From Pseudomonadota bacterium (GTDB lineage Bacteria > Pseudomonadota > Gammaproteobacteria > Burkholderiales > Sulfuriferulaceae), in the NCBI GenBank assembly GCA_021786845.1, contig JAJYMO010000070.1, forward strand, positions 1 through 35,100: a stretch of 35,100 bases of DNA, written 5' to 3'. Each line of letters opens with the position of its first letter. Within the stretch, counting starts at the first letter, position 1. The notes under the pieces were generated by a model. It did no database searches and was not told where the DNA came from. It worked only from the letters and a program-made list of their open reading frames with translations. This document shows positions 17,594 to 25,196 of this stretch, piece after piece. Made by a program: the position numbers and the translations under genes.

Positions 17594-20191
17594 CTAAGTG
17601 GAAGAAATCATTGCTCCAACAACATGGATCGCTGGCGAAGGACGACTGATGTGATAACCCTGCGCATAATCGATACCCAACGCACTGACGGCAGCCAGTA
17701 TTTCAGCATCCTCAACGAACTCAGCGATGGTCTTTATTTTCAATTCTTTGGCCAAAGTCACGATACTTTTGACAAAAGCCAAATAAACCTCATCCTGCAA
17801 TATGTTACGGATAAACTCCCCTTCAATCTTGATATAATCGACCGGGAAACGCTTAATATACTGAAACGATGAATAGCCGGAACCGAAATCGTCAATCGCA
17901 AAACTGAATCCCTGCAGTTTGACATCAAGCACAAACTTTTCCAGCAAGCTCAGATTGCTGACTGTTTCACGTTCAGTGATCTCAAACACAATACGGCCTG
18001 GCGCGATACCGAATTTTTGTGCCAGATGACTCACCCGTGCCACGAATTCTCCAACGATCAGCGCCTTGGGCGAAAGGTTGACGAACAACATGCCTTCATA
18101 ACCTTGCTCCCTCATCTGCATGAACGCTTTCTCGATCAGTTGATAATCCATCTTGTGCGCGAGCCCCATGCTCTCGGCCTGCTCTATGAAATCATTCGCC
18201 GCCACGATCTGGTCGTCAAGCTGGATACGCATCAACAGTTCATGAATCACGATCTCGCCGCTGACCGCACTGCAGATGGGTTGAAAGTAAGGGACAATCC
18301 CGCCCTGATCCAGCGCGTTCTGGATCATCACGCCTTTTTCACCGGCCTTTCTGAACACTTCCGCCATTTCGCCTTCGCTTGGAATCGCGATCGCGCTCTT
18401 GCCCAGCTTTTTGGCCTTGTACATCATGTTATCGGCAACCAGAAACAAATCTTTTGGGTTATCACCGTGATTCGGACTGATGGCGATACCGATTGAAGTG
18501 GTCGCCTTGAGTTTGCGACCATCCGGCGTATCCATGGAGAAATCTGCCAGCAGCTCCATGACCCGTTGCGCAATCATGTATGCTTGCGTATCGGCTGCCT
18601 CCGGCAGAATGATGCAGAACTCATCACCACCGTAACGGGCCAGCAAATCACCATCCCTGACTGCGCCATGCAGCAATTTGGCGAAGGCCTGCAAAAACGC
18701 ATCTCCCACATGATGCCCGTAACGGTCGTTAATGGTTTTAAAGTTATCCAGATCAAGCATCAATATGGCAAACTGTTGCTTATGCCGTTTCGAACGGCCG
18801 ACCTCATATCCGAGCAACTCCCAGAACATGCGCTGATTATACAGATCAGTTAATGGATCACGTGTTGCATAGTGCTCGAGGTCTTTGGTGTATTTGTAAA
18901 TGGCCTTGACCGACCCCACCAGATTAAGCAGGGTGGTCAAAATGCTGCCAATCACCATGTACCGAACATTGTCCCCGGTCATCATCGACTGCACGCCAAT
19001 CCCGACAATGCCGCCGATTTTAGGCGCTTCCAGCAGCAAAGTTTTGGTTTGCAATTCGATGTCGTGGGCGCTCAATTCGGGTAGCTTATCTGTTTCGTCT
19101 GCGATGTTGTGGACAAACTGCACCAACGTGAAATCGTGCGAAAATGGATGATCAAGCAATTGCCTGCGCAGAATTTCTTCGAATAAACGGGTAGTTTCCC
19201 CCGAAGGTGAGTTGCGCCAGAAAATTTCGCATTCGTAGGCTTCTTCATCAACCCGAAAAATTGTGACCAGTGCATAGGCATCAAGGACCTGATTAATGTC
19301 GAGCAGCAGCGTTTTAATAAACTGTCGCCAATCCCGCACCACATTTGAAGTGATGATAAATTTCTCAAGCAACCTGATCTCAAATTCAAGCACGCTCTTG
19401 TCGACAGCAACGTCCTTTATCTTCTCAACCAGCAAGGTGACATTCTCGAAACCCTGATTTAATTCATTGAAACCAAAATCAACCTTGCCGATATTAAGCT
19501 GGGAAAAATCCTTGATGTTATTGAACGAATCCACCTTGTTGTGAAAAAGCGCGATGGAACGATTCAGTCTTCCTGTCACAAACCCGGTCAACGCTGTGGC
19601 GATCAGCAATACCAGCACACCCAAAGCAAGGAACAATGCGACATAATAAACACGTACGGTGGTGGTGACTGCTTGTAACTTGTGCCGAATCGCGACGACC
19701 CCAAGCACATCTCCTGCTTTGGCAGTGGTGTGACATTGCAAACAGTTCTGCTTTGCCGTGACCGGGTAGAAATAGCGAAGATGATTAGCCGTCTGAAGCA
19801 TGGATTGTTTGCCGCTAAACATCACCTGCTGTACTTCGGTCGGTGCAGGTGCCTGATATCCGTGCCCATACTGCGCGGCTACGGCCTGACTGCGGTACAG
19901 GTCAACCTGATTCAGTTCGCCTGAAAAAGGTTTGGTGCCATCAGCCAGAATATCACTGACTTGTCGAGGTGATCCACCCATGCGCAAAACCTGATAAATC
20001 GTATTGAAATTTTGTTGTGCGACTTCTTTTGAAGCCTCCAGGTTGTTATCTTTCAAGAGCTGTTCATATAACAGGGAAGAGGCGAGCGTCACACCGAGAA
20101 AGACCAATGCTGCGATGCCGACAAGTGAAATAAATACAAATCCCCTCAGCGTATTAAGTAAACCAAAAGTACATTTATACAAACTGCGCAT
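17594..20191 (-). CDS. haem-binding (CXXCH) sensor diguanylate cyclase/phosphodiesterase
   Basis: An 865-residue inner-membrane protein. Helix 1 is at about 15-42, then a periplasmic domain, then helix 2 at about 182-207. The periplasmic part carries a c-type haem motif, CLQCH (C150, C153, H154), in a context like the Tll0287-like/DUF3365 family (YPVTAKQNCLQCHTTAKAGD). A GAF-like region (about 262-420) precedes a GGDEF domain with intact GGDEF at about 521-525 and an RxxD site (RDGD). The EAL domain has the variant HELLMR in place of EAL. It keeps the Glu and the later catalytic residues (NLSPKAL, EITERE, DDFGSGY, KIEGEF). The ATG at 20191 has AGAGG upstream; a TTG at 20215 is in frame but less likely. 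Covalent haem could sense redox state or a gas. Confidence 0.88.
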   Translation of the reverse strand: MRSLYKCTFGLLNTLRGFVFISLVGIAALVFLGVTLASSLLYEQLLKDNNLEASKEVAQQNFNTIYQVLRMGGSPRQVSDILADGTKPFSGELNQVDLYRSQAVAAQYGHGYQAPAPTEVQQVMFSGKQSMLQTANHLRYFYPVTAKQNCLQCHTTAKAGDVLGVVAIRHKLQAVTTTVRVYYVALFLALGVLVLLIATALTGFVTGRLNRSIALFHNKVDSFNNIKDFSQLNIGKVDFGFNELNQGFENVTLLVEKIKDVAVDKSVLEFEIRLLEKFIITSNVVRDWRQFIKTLLLDINQVLDAYALVTIFRVDEEAYECEIFWRNSPSGETTRLFEEILRRQLLDHPFSHDFTLVQFVHNIADETDKLPELSAHDIELQTKTLLLEAPKIGGIVGIGVQSMMTGDNVRYMVIGSILTTLLNLVGSVKAIYKYTKDLEHYATRDPLTDLYNQRMFWELLGYEVGRSKRHKQQFAILMLDLDNFKTINDRYGHHVGDAFLQAFAKLLHGAVRDGDLLARYGGDEFCIILPEAADTQAYMIAQRVMELLADFSMDTPDGRKLKATTSIGIAISPNHGDNPKDLFLVADNMMYKAKKLGKSAIAIPSEGEMAEVFRKAGEKGVMIQNALDQGGIVPYFQPICSAVSGEIVIHELLMRIQLDDQIVAANDFIEQAESMGLAHKMDYQLIEKAFMQMREQGYEGMLFVNLSPKALIVGEFVARVSHLAQKFGIAPGRIVFEITERETVSNLSLLEKFVLDVKLQGFSFAIDDFGSGYSSFQYIKRFPVDYIKIEGEFIRNILQDEVYLAFVKSIVTLAKELKIKTIAEFVEDAEILAAVSALGIDYAQGYHISRPSPAIHVVGAMISST

Positions 20192-20215
20192 GCCTAAAAA
20201 CCTCTGGCTAATCAA

Positions 20216-20434
20216 TTACTGAACAAAACCAACTGCGGATTCCAGGCACATTAACACTAAACCACCACCAGCTCAAGCTAATGGGTTAACGCAGCCAGGG
20301 TACTGACGAAGAAATACGCATCAATCAAAATACAGGTACTGTGCGGTTTGCAGTCAGTGTCGAACTATGTGACGGGCTCATTAAATCAGGACGATTTTAC
20401 TCCGTCGCAGAGACTTGGGGCAAGACGGCGGCCA
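20216..20434. other. non-coding stretch before the tandem repeat
   Basis: I see no gene here. It holds the upstream region of the haem-sensor gene. At 20380-20392 is ATTAAATCAGGAC, which matches (12 of 13) the reverse complement of 20627-20639. The array between them is therefore bounded by a short imperfect inverted repeat. Confidence 0.4.
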
Positions 20435-20618
20435 GGCCAACAGCCTCCCCTGCCTCGCCGGGGAGAGGGTTGGGGTGAAGGTCCAATAGCCTCCCTCGCC
20501 CCACTGGGGAGAAGGTTGGGGTGAGGGTCCAATAGCCTCCCTCGCCCCACTGGGGAGAGGGTTGGGGTGAGGGTCCAATAGCCTCCCTCGCCCCACTGGG
20601 GAGAGGGTTGGGGTGAGG
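20435..20618. repeat. four-copy 46-bp tandem palindromic repeat (PHPNPLP-type)
   Basis: Units start at 20435, 20481, 20527 and 20573, exactly 46 bases apart. The first is diverged and the other three are nearly identical. Each carries the palindromic core CCTCGCCCCACTGGGGAGAGGG followed by TTGGGGTGAGGGTCC. On the minus strand the open frame reads PHPNPLPSGARE, the signature of a widespread proteobacterial intergenic repeat. The frame through it is not a gene. There are no unique spacers, so it is not a CRISPR array. Single copies of the same core flank the DUF559 nuclease at 31652-31687 and 32067-32104. Confidence 0.9.
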
Positions 20619-20666
20619 GGTCAACTGTTCTGATTTAATACCGGTGAGTTTGTGAGGAAACCCCAA

Positions 20667-21911
20667 TCACCCCGCCAACCAACCGGATAATCCACCCCAC
20701 ACGCCCAACCCGGCGGTGAGCGCAATCGTCAGCGCCACGACCACAGCGTAAGCCCCGCGCAGCTGGTTCCCGCGAGGTAAGGCACGCCGTGCCAGCGCAT
20801 AGAGCAAGCCAAGCACCACTGGCAGCAACAGTGCATTCATGACCTCCACGCCGACGCTGAGCTTGACCAGATTAATCCCGGAACTCACCAGCAACCCGCT
20901 GACCACCAGCACGGCTACAAACACTAGGTAGAACCAGGGGGCCTCACGTGGATGATGTTCCAGTGAATGTTTATACCCAGTGACTTCACCCAGCCCCCAG
21001 GCTGCCGTGAGCGATACCACGATGGCCGCCACCAGTGAAGCGCCGAGCATCCCTAATGCAAACATAAGCCGACCATTTTTCACGCCGAGGTAAGGCGTCA
21101 GCGCATGGGAAATCTGCTGCACCGTATCGAGTTGTGAAACGCCGCCGCTACGCCCGAATGTGGCGGCCACAGCGATAAGAATGGCGGCCATGATTACCTG
21201 CGTAATGATAGCGCCGAGGGCCGTATCCCAACGTGCCGCCGACAGATGATGCGGCTTTAGCCCCTTGTCCACCACTGCTGATTGCTGATAAAATACCATC
21301 CAGGGCATAATCACTGCACCGATATTAGCCGCTACCAGATACAGGTAATTGTGGTCGGCCAGCGGCATGCTGGCAAGTCCGTGGAGCACGGCTGCCGGAT
21401 CCGGGTGAGACACGACAGCCACATAAACGAAGGCCAACTCGAACAAACCAATGGCTACCGCGATGCGTTCTACTGAGTGATACGAACCAGAAATGACCAC
21501 TGTCAGCAAAAATCCCAGCGTGGCCAGCACACTGGCCCAGATGGGGATACCGTAGAGCACACCCACACCGGCGATACCGCTCATTTCAGTAATCAGCGCT
21601 CCGAGGCAGGACAGCAACAGCGTAGACACTGACAACCATGCCCAGCCACGCCCGAAGTGTTGTTTGATCAGCTCGCCATGTCCACGCCCGGTAAGAAGCC
21701 CCAGTCGCAAGGTCAGTTCCTGAACGACATACAGGATCGGAATCAGGATCAGTTGCAATCCCAACAGCTTGTATCCCCATTGAGCGCCACTCTGGGCGGC
21801 AGTAATGACGCTGCCGGCATCCGTATCAGCCAGCATAACAACCAGTCCAGGCCCGGCCACGGCAAAAAAGGCGGCTAATCGGGCGCGGGACGGTGTGACA
21901 AACCTGTTCAT
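20667..21911 (-). CDS. Nramp-family-like divalent metal transporter with altered metal-site motif
   Basis: A 414-residue integral membrane protein with about 11 hydrophobic segments in the LeuT/Nramp fold. The first helix has DTDAGSVITAAQSGAQWGY where classical Nramp has DPGN. The sixth helix has GAVIMPWMVFYQQSAVVDKG where classical Nramp has MPHN. The metal-binding Met is kept, but the Asn and His are changed. Some Nramp relatives with altered motifs carry Mg2+ or other ions instead of Mn2+/Fe2+, so selectivity is uncertain. The ATG at 21911 has GAGAAAG six bases upstream and begins MNRFVTPSRARLAAFFAVAG. A longer frame to 21980 adds residues unlike the family. The gene sits right after the tandem repeat. 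Confidence 0.82.
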   Translation of the reverse strand: MNRFVTPSRARLAAFFAVAGPGLVVMLADTDAGSVITAAQSGAQWGYKLLGLQLILIPILYVVQELTLRLGLLTGRGHGELIKQHFGRGWAWLSVSTLLLSCLGALITEMSGIAGVGVLYGIPIWASVLATLGFLLTVVISGSYHSVERIAVAIGLFELAFVYVAVVSHPDPAAVLHGLASMPLADHNYLYLVAANIGAVIMPWMVFYQQSAVVDKGLKPHHLSAARWDTALGAIITQVIMAAILIAVAATFGRSGGVSQLDTVQQISHALTPYLGVKNGRLMFALGMLGASLVAAIVVSLTAAWGLGEVTGYKHSLEHHPREAPWFYLVFVAVLVVSGLLVSSGINLVKLSVGVEVMNALLLPVVLGLLYALARRALPRGNQLRGAYAVVVALTIALTAGLGVWGGLSGWLAG

Positions 21912-22133
21912 TAAGGGCTTTCTCTGGAAACGGAAAAAATAACAATATTCAACTGGATTTTGCATGTTTGGTGGATGCACTGTGCTTATCTACCCTACGA
22001 AACCAACAACCTTCATTGATTCAATACAGGATGAACAGGCGCAATGCATCGGCTACTGGCAAACAAAAACCGCTGCCAACATGGGCCATAAAACGGCTAA
22101 GCATAGCAAATTTCGACAACCGTTCAAACAATT

Positions 22134-22448
22134 TTATGAAACTGGTACGCCAAAAGCTTTTTGTCGACCAAAAGCGAATTTCTGAAATGACGTCTTCATT
22201 TGATCCCAATGTTCCAGCACAATCCGGGTTGGACGGATAACCATATCACTGCCATCGTGCAACCAGCCTGACCCTTCATCGCCCACCCAGACGAATTTTC
22301 TCATGTCATGGGCGTTTTGCGGATCAACAAGGTTACCGCAAAATGCAGGTTCGCGGCGGCGGATAGAGCGATCCTGGCAGGCAGTACAAAAACCGGCATG
22401 ACACGCCTTCTCATAGGCAATAAAATCATATATGAGAATCATTATCAT
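22134..22448 (-). CDS. small Cys-rich protein behind a Fur-box promoter (uncharacterised)
   Basis: An open frame of up to 104 residues. It has a cysteine cluster CHAGFCTAC, then RRREPAFCGNLVDPQNAHDM, then VWVGDEGSGWLHDGSDMVI. The mixed composition and motif density look like a real, metal-binding protein. I do not recognise the family. A good sigma70 promoter and a Fur box sit at its 5 prime end on the correct strand. The start codon is unclear: the only in-frame upstream ATGs (22448 and 22442) lie inside the -10 box and Fur box. The true start may be a rare codon a few codons later (ATT before AYEKACHAG), or a different promoter may be used. It is convergent with nothing; the next gene downstream is the Nramp-like transporter. 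Confidence 0.55.
   Translation of the reverse strand: MIMILIYDFIAYEKACHAGFCTACQDRSIRRREPAFCGNLVDPQNAHDMRKFVWVGDEGSGWLHDGSDMVIRPTRIVLEHWDQMKTSFQKFAFGRQKAFGVPVS
22433..22447 (-). promoter_or_regulatory. Fur box
   Basis: On the minus strand TGATAATGATTCTCA matches the 7-1-7 Fur consensus TGATAATNATTATCA at all but one position. It overlaps the -10 box of the promoter at 22441-22469, the typical place for iron-dependent repression. It would repress the small Cys-rich gene. The plus-strand ferredoxin gene begins 120 bases away and could also be affected, but no plus-strand promoter is positioned by the box. Confidence 0.75.
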
Positions 22449-22469
22449 TTACATAAACGGCTATGTCAA
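22441..22469 (-). promoter_or_regulatory. sigma70 promoter, TTGACA-N17-GATAAT
   Basis: The minus strand has a perfect -35 (TTGACA, 22464-22469), a 17-base spacer and GATAAT (22441-22446) as -10, five of six bases of the consensus. Transcription would start at about 22433, inside the Fur box or just after it, and run into the Cys-rich reading frame. Confidence 0.7.
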
Positions 22470-22568
22470 ACAATTTGTGATACGGGGTTGTCGCCACGTT
22501 ACGCACCCGGTGAGCAATAATTCTCAGCGTGTTACACTATACGGACTCATTCACCAGTGAATCCCTGT

Positions 22569-22868
22569 ATGCCTCATTACCGCTATCACGTCTTTTTCTG
22601 CACCCATGACCGGGAAGATGGCAGCCAGTCTTGTCGCGGGCAGGCAGTGCGCGATTACGCCAAACAGCGCATCAAATCCTTGAAATTAGAAAACGAATGC
22701 CGCATTAACAGTGCAGGATGCATGGGACGATGCGCAGAAGGTCCATTGCTGGTAATTTACCCGCAAGGCATTTGGTACACCTACGTGGATGAGCAGGATA
22801 TTGATGAGATTATTGACGAGCATGTGTGCAAACATCACACCGTCGAACGCTTACGCATTCCAGGATAA
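22569..22868 (+). CDS. thioredoxin-like [2Fe-2S] ferredoxin
   Basis: A 99-residue protein of the thioredoxin-like [2Fe-2S] ferredoxin family (Azotobacter FeSII/Shethna type). It begins HYRYHVFFCTHDREDGSQSC, with cysteines at 11, 22, 44, 51 and 55; the late pair is in AGCMGRCAEGP. The four ligands are probably C11, C22, C51 and C55. Typical length is about 100 residues. I prefer the ATG at 22569 over an in-frame GTG at 22557. The electron partner is unknown. Its stop is eight bases before the next start, so it heads a compact cluster with the hydrolase and the NodI/NodJ-like genes. Confidence 0.88.
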   Translation: MPHYRYHVFFCTHDREDGSQSCRGQAVRDYAKQRIKSLKLENECRINSAGCMGRCAEGPLLVIYPQGIWYTYVDEQDIDEIIDEHVCKHHTVERLRIPG

Positions 22869-22876
22869 ATGGACGG

Positions 22877-23482
22877 ATGAAACGCGCCAAACTTCGTATT
22901 GCCTCACAGATTGGGCACGTGGAAACACTGGTGAATGATCCCGGTGACGTGCGAAAAGGGATTGCTTTCATCGCACACCCCCACCCTTTGCATGGCGGCA
23001 GCATGGACAATAAAGTTGTGCAATGCATTGCCCAATTATGCCACGATGAAGGATATGTGGCGGTCAGGCCAAATTTTCGCGGAGTGGGCAACAGCGATGG
23101 CGTATACACCGGTGGAGAAGGCGAAAGTGAGGACATGCTGGCGGTGATTGCCTTCGTGCGCGGCCATTACGATGCCTTCTTGCCCATTGTGCTGGCCGGA
23201 TTTTCTTTCGGCGCGTATGTGCAACACCGTGTCGCGCAGCAACTGTCCCCCAGTAAACTTGTCTTGATCAGCCCGGCGGTCAATTTATTTCACTTTGACC
23301 AGGTACCAGACTGTACGACGATCATTCATGGGCAAGATGACGAGATTGTTCCCTTTGATGAAGCGCGTCAGTTTGCGTGCGTCAATCAGATCAATTTTCA
23401 TCCCATAGCGGGTGCAGGGCATTTTTATCATGGGAAACTGGTCGAATTGAAAACAGAAATGTTGCAAGCATGTCACTTATAA
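22877..23482 (+). CDS. alpha/beta hydrolase (serine hydrolase)
   Basis: A 201-residue alpha/beta-hydrolase with an early HPHPLHGGSMDNKVV strand-loop, RPNFRGVGNSDG, the nucleophile elbow GFSFG (S110), an acid region HGQDDEIVP and the histidine in AGAGHFYHG. These form a Ser-Asp-His triad. Similar short hydrolases are called serine aminopeptidase S33-like, but the substrate is unknown. The ATG at 22877 is eight bases past the ferredoxin stop and has AGGAT upstream. The frame continues back into the ferredoxin gene, but that part does not look like this family. Its 3 prime end overlaps the next start by 13 bases. Confidence 0.88.
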   Translation: MKRAKLRIASQIGHVETLVNDPGDVRKGIAFIAHPHPLHGGSMDNKVVQCIAQLCHDEGYVAVRPNFRGVGNSDGVYTGGEGESEDMLAVIAFVRGHYDAFLPIVLAGFSFGAYVQHRVAQQLSPSKLVLISPAVNLFHFDQVPDCTTIIHGQDDEIVPFDEARQFACVNQINFHPIAGAGHFYHGKLVELKTEMLQACHL

Positions 23483-24381
23483 GCGTTCACAAGCTCAGCA
23501 AACAGTATGAGGCAACCGAAGTGGTGCGAGGACTGGATTTGACTATTCGGTCCGGTGAGTGCTTTGGATTACTGGGACCGAATGGCGCAGGGAAAACCAC
23601 CACGTTGAAAATGTTGCTGGGTCTGGTATCGCCCAGTTCCGGCGAAATTCGTATCGGCACGCACCACATTCCGGAGCAAGCGCGCCTTGCCCGCCAGACA
23701 ATTGGCGTAATGCCGCAAATGGATAACCTTGATCCCGATTTTACCGTCACAGAAAATTTGCGTACCTATGGCCGGTATTTTGGATTAAACACAGATGTGA
23801 TCAATGCGCGTATTCCGGGCTTGCTCGAATTGACGGGGCTCACCAGCAAAGCAGACAGCCGGATTCCAACTTTGTCCGGGGGAATGAAACGCCGCCTGAC
23901 TTTGGCACGCGCACTCATCAACGACCCAGCGCTGATCGTACTCGACGAGCCCACAACCGGCCTTGATCCACAAGCGCGTCACGCCATCTGGTCGGGTTTG
24001 CGCCGGTTGATTCAACAAGGGAAAACCATATTGCTCACCACACACTTTATGGAGGAAGCGGAACGGCTGTGTGACCGCCTGGCCATCATTGATCACGGAC
24101 AACTCATCGCCACCGGTACCCCACGAAATTTGATCGCCAGCGAAGTCGAACCCCAAGTTACTGAAATTTATGGTGAAATGGTTGCTAAATGGGCTGAACA
24201 ACATGCCGGTTCCTGCTGCGACCGGCATGAATTATCCGATGAAACCCTGTATTGCTACACCCATGACAGCAGCGGTCTGCTGACCATTTTACAAAATCAG
24301 ACCGCCCTGCGTTACCTTCAACGCCCCTCTAATCTGGAAGATGTGTTCTTGAAACTGACCGGCCGGGAGCTGCGCGACTAG
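23470..24381 (+). CDS. NodI-like ABC transporter ATP-binding protein
   Basis: A 303-residue ABC ATPase. It has the Walker A motif GPNGAGKT (36-43), a Q-loop stretch MPQMDNLDPDFTVTENL typical of NodI/CcmA-like exporters, the signature LSGGMKRRL and Walker B VLDEPTTGLDP. Its C-terminal extension (after about 215) is characteristic of ABC-2 ATPases. With the downstream permease it would export a small molecule, or a lipid-linked or sugar compound. NodI names the Nod-factor exporter in rhizobia, but homologues in non-symbionts have unknown cargo. The ATG at 23470 overlaps the hydrolase stop by 13 bases, so translation is probably coupled. The frame to 23377 is an overlap artefact. Confidence 0.9.
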   Translation: MSLISVHKLSKQYEATEVVRGLDLTIRSGECFGLLGPNGAGKTTTLKMLLGLVSPSSGEIRIGTHHIPEQARLARQTIGVMPQMDNLDPDFTVTENLRTYGRYFGLNTDVINARIPGLLELTGLTSKADSRIPTLSGGMKRRLTLARALINDPALIVLDEPTTGLDPQARHAIWSGLRRLIQQGKTILLTTHFMEEAERLCDRLAIIDHGQLIATGTPRNLIASEVEPQVTEIYGEMVAKWAEQHAGSCCDRHELSDETLYCYTHDSSGLLTILQNQTALRYLQRPSNLEDVFLKLTGRELRD

Positions 24382-24403
24382 GTCGCCCGTTAATGAGAAT
24401 ATC

Positions 24404-25186
24404 TTGAAATACTTTACCCCACCCCAACTGTCCTTGCGCTTCCTCCCGATTTGGCAACGCCACTTTCTGGTGTGGAAGAAGCTGGCCATTCCAAATATGC
24501 TCGGCAATCTGGCCGACCCTATTTTTTACATGCTGGGCTTTGGTTACGGCATAGGCAGCCTGATGCCGCACATTGAAGGCGTCAGCTATCTCAGTTTTTT
24601 ATCGGCAGGTAGCCTGTGTTACTCCACCATGAACAGCGCCAGTTTTGAAACCCTGTATTCCGGTTTTTCGCGGATGCACGTGCAGAAAACCTGGGAAGCC
24701 ATCATGAACACACCCCTCACGCTGGATGACATTCTGCTGAGCGAATTGTTCTGGGGCGCTACCAAAAGTTTGCTGTCCGGCGCGGCGATTTTGGTCGTCA
24801 TTTGGGGCCTCGGGTTGGAGCAGGATTGGGCGCTCAGCCTGTGGGCAATCCCGGTTGCATTTTTAATCGGCCTGACTTTTTCCGCCATGGGTCTGGTGAT
24901 GAATGCCGTCTCGCCCGGTTACGAGTTTTTTATGTACTATTTCACACTGGTGATTACGCCCATGGTGTTGTTGGGGGGCGTGTTTTTTCCCACCGAACGC
25001 ATGCCTGAAACATTTCAATCTGTGGCGGCATGTTTACCGCTTACCCACGCCTTGCAATTAGTGCGCCCGTTGATCATGGGACATATCCCCCATGACATTG
25101 GCCGCCATATTTTGGTCATGGCGGCTTGGGGTGCCAGCAGTTTCTGGTTGGCGATGGGACTTACCCGTCGCAGACTATTGCGTTGA
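24404..25186 (+). CDS. NodJ-like ABC-2 transporter permease
   Basis: A 260-residue ABC-2 permease with about six membrane helices. Landmarks are WKKLAIPNMLGNLADPIFYM, GFGYGIGSLMPHIEG, ETLYSGFSRMHVQKTWEAIM and the family end TPMVLLGGVFFPTERMPE. It pairs with the NodI-like ATPase 22 bases upstream. The start appears to be TTG at 24404, with no ATG in frame before the conserved region and only a weak GAGAA ribosome-binding site. Together the pair forms a complete exporter. Confidence 0.88.
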   Translation: MKYFTPPQLSLRFLPIWQRHFLVWKKLAIPNMLGNLADPIFYMLGFGYGIGSLMPHIEGVSYLSFLSAGSLCYSTMNSASFETLYSGFSRMHVQKTWEAIMNTPLTLDDILLSELFWGATKSLLSGAAILVVIWGLGLEQDWALSLWAIPVAFLIGLTFSAMGLVMNAVSPGYEFFMYYFTLVITPMVLLGGVFFPTERMPETFQSVAACLPLTHALQLVRPLIMGHIPHDIGRHILVMAAWGASSFWLAMGLTRRRLLR

Positions 25187-25196
25187 GCGGATATTC

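Noticed and set aside
20435-20618. Array considered as a CRISPR.
   Set aside because: Units are contiguous with a 46-base period and there are no unique spacers between them.
20381-20666. Open frames of 71 and 89 residues through the tandem array.
   Set aside because: They encode the repeated PHPNPLPSGARE motif only, which is translated repeat and not a protein.
24386-24406. CGTTAATGA near the NodI/NodJ-like junction resembles the foldback terminus (CGTTAATGAATAACTTGG).
   Set aside because: Only nine contiguous bases match before the sequences diverge, and no inverted partner is near. Chance is enough to explain it.
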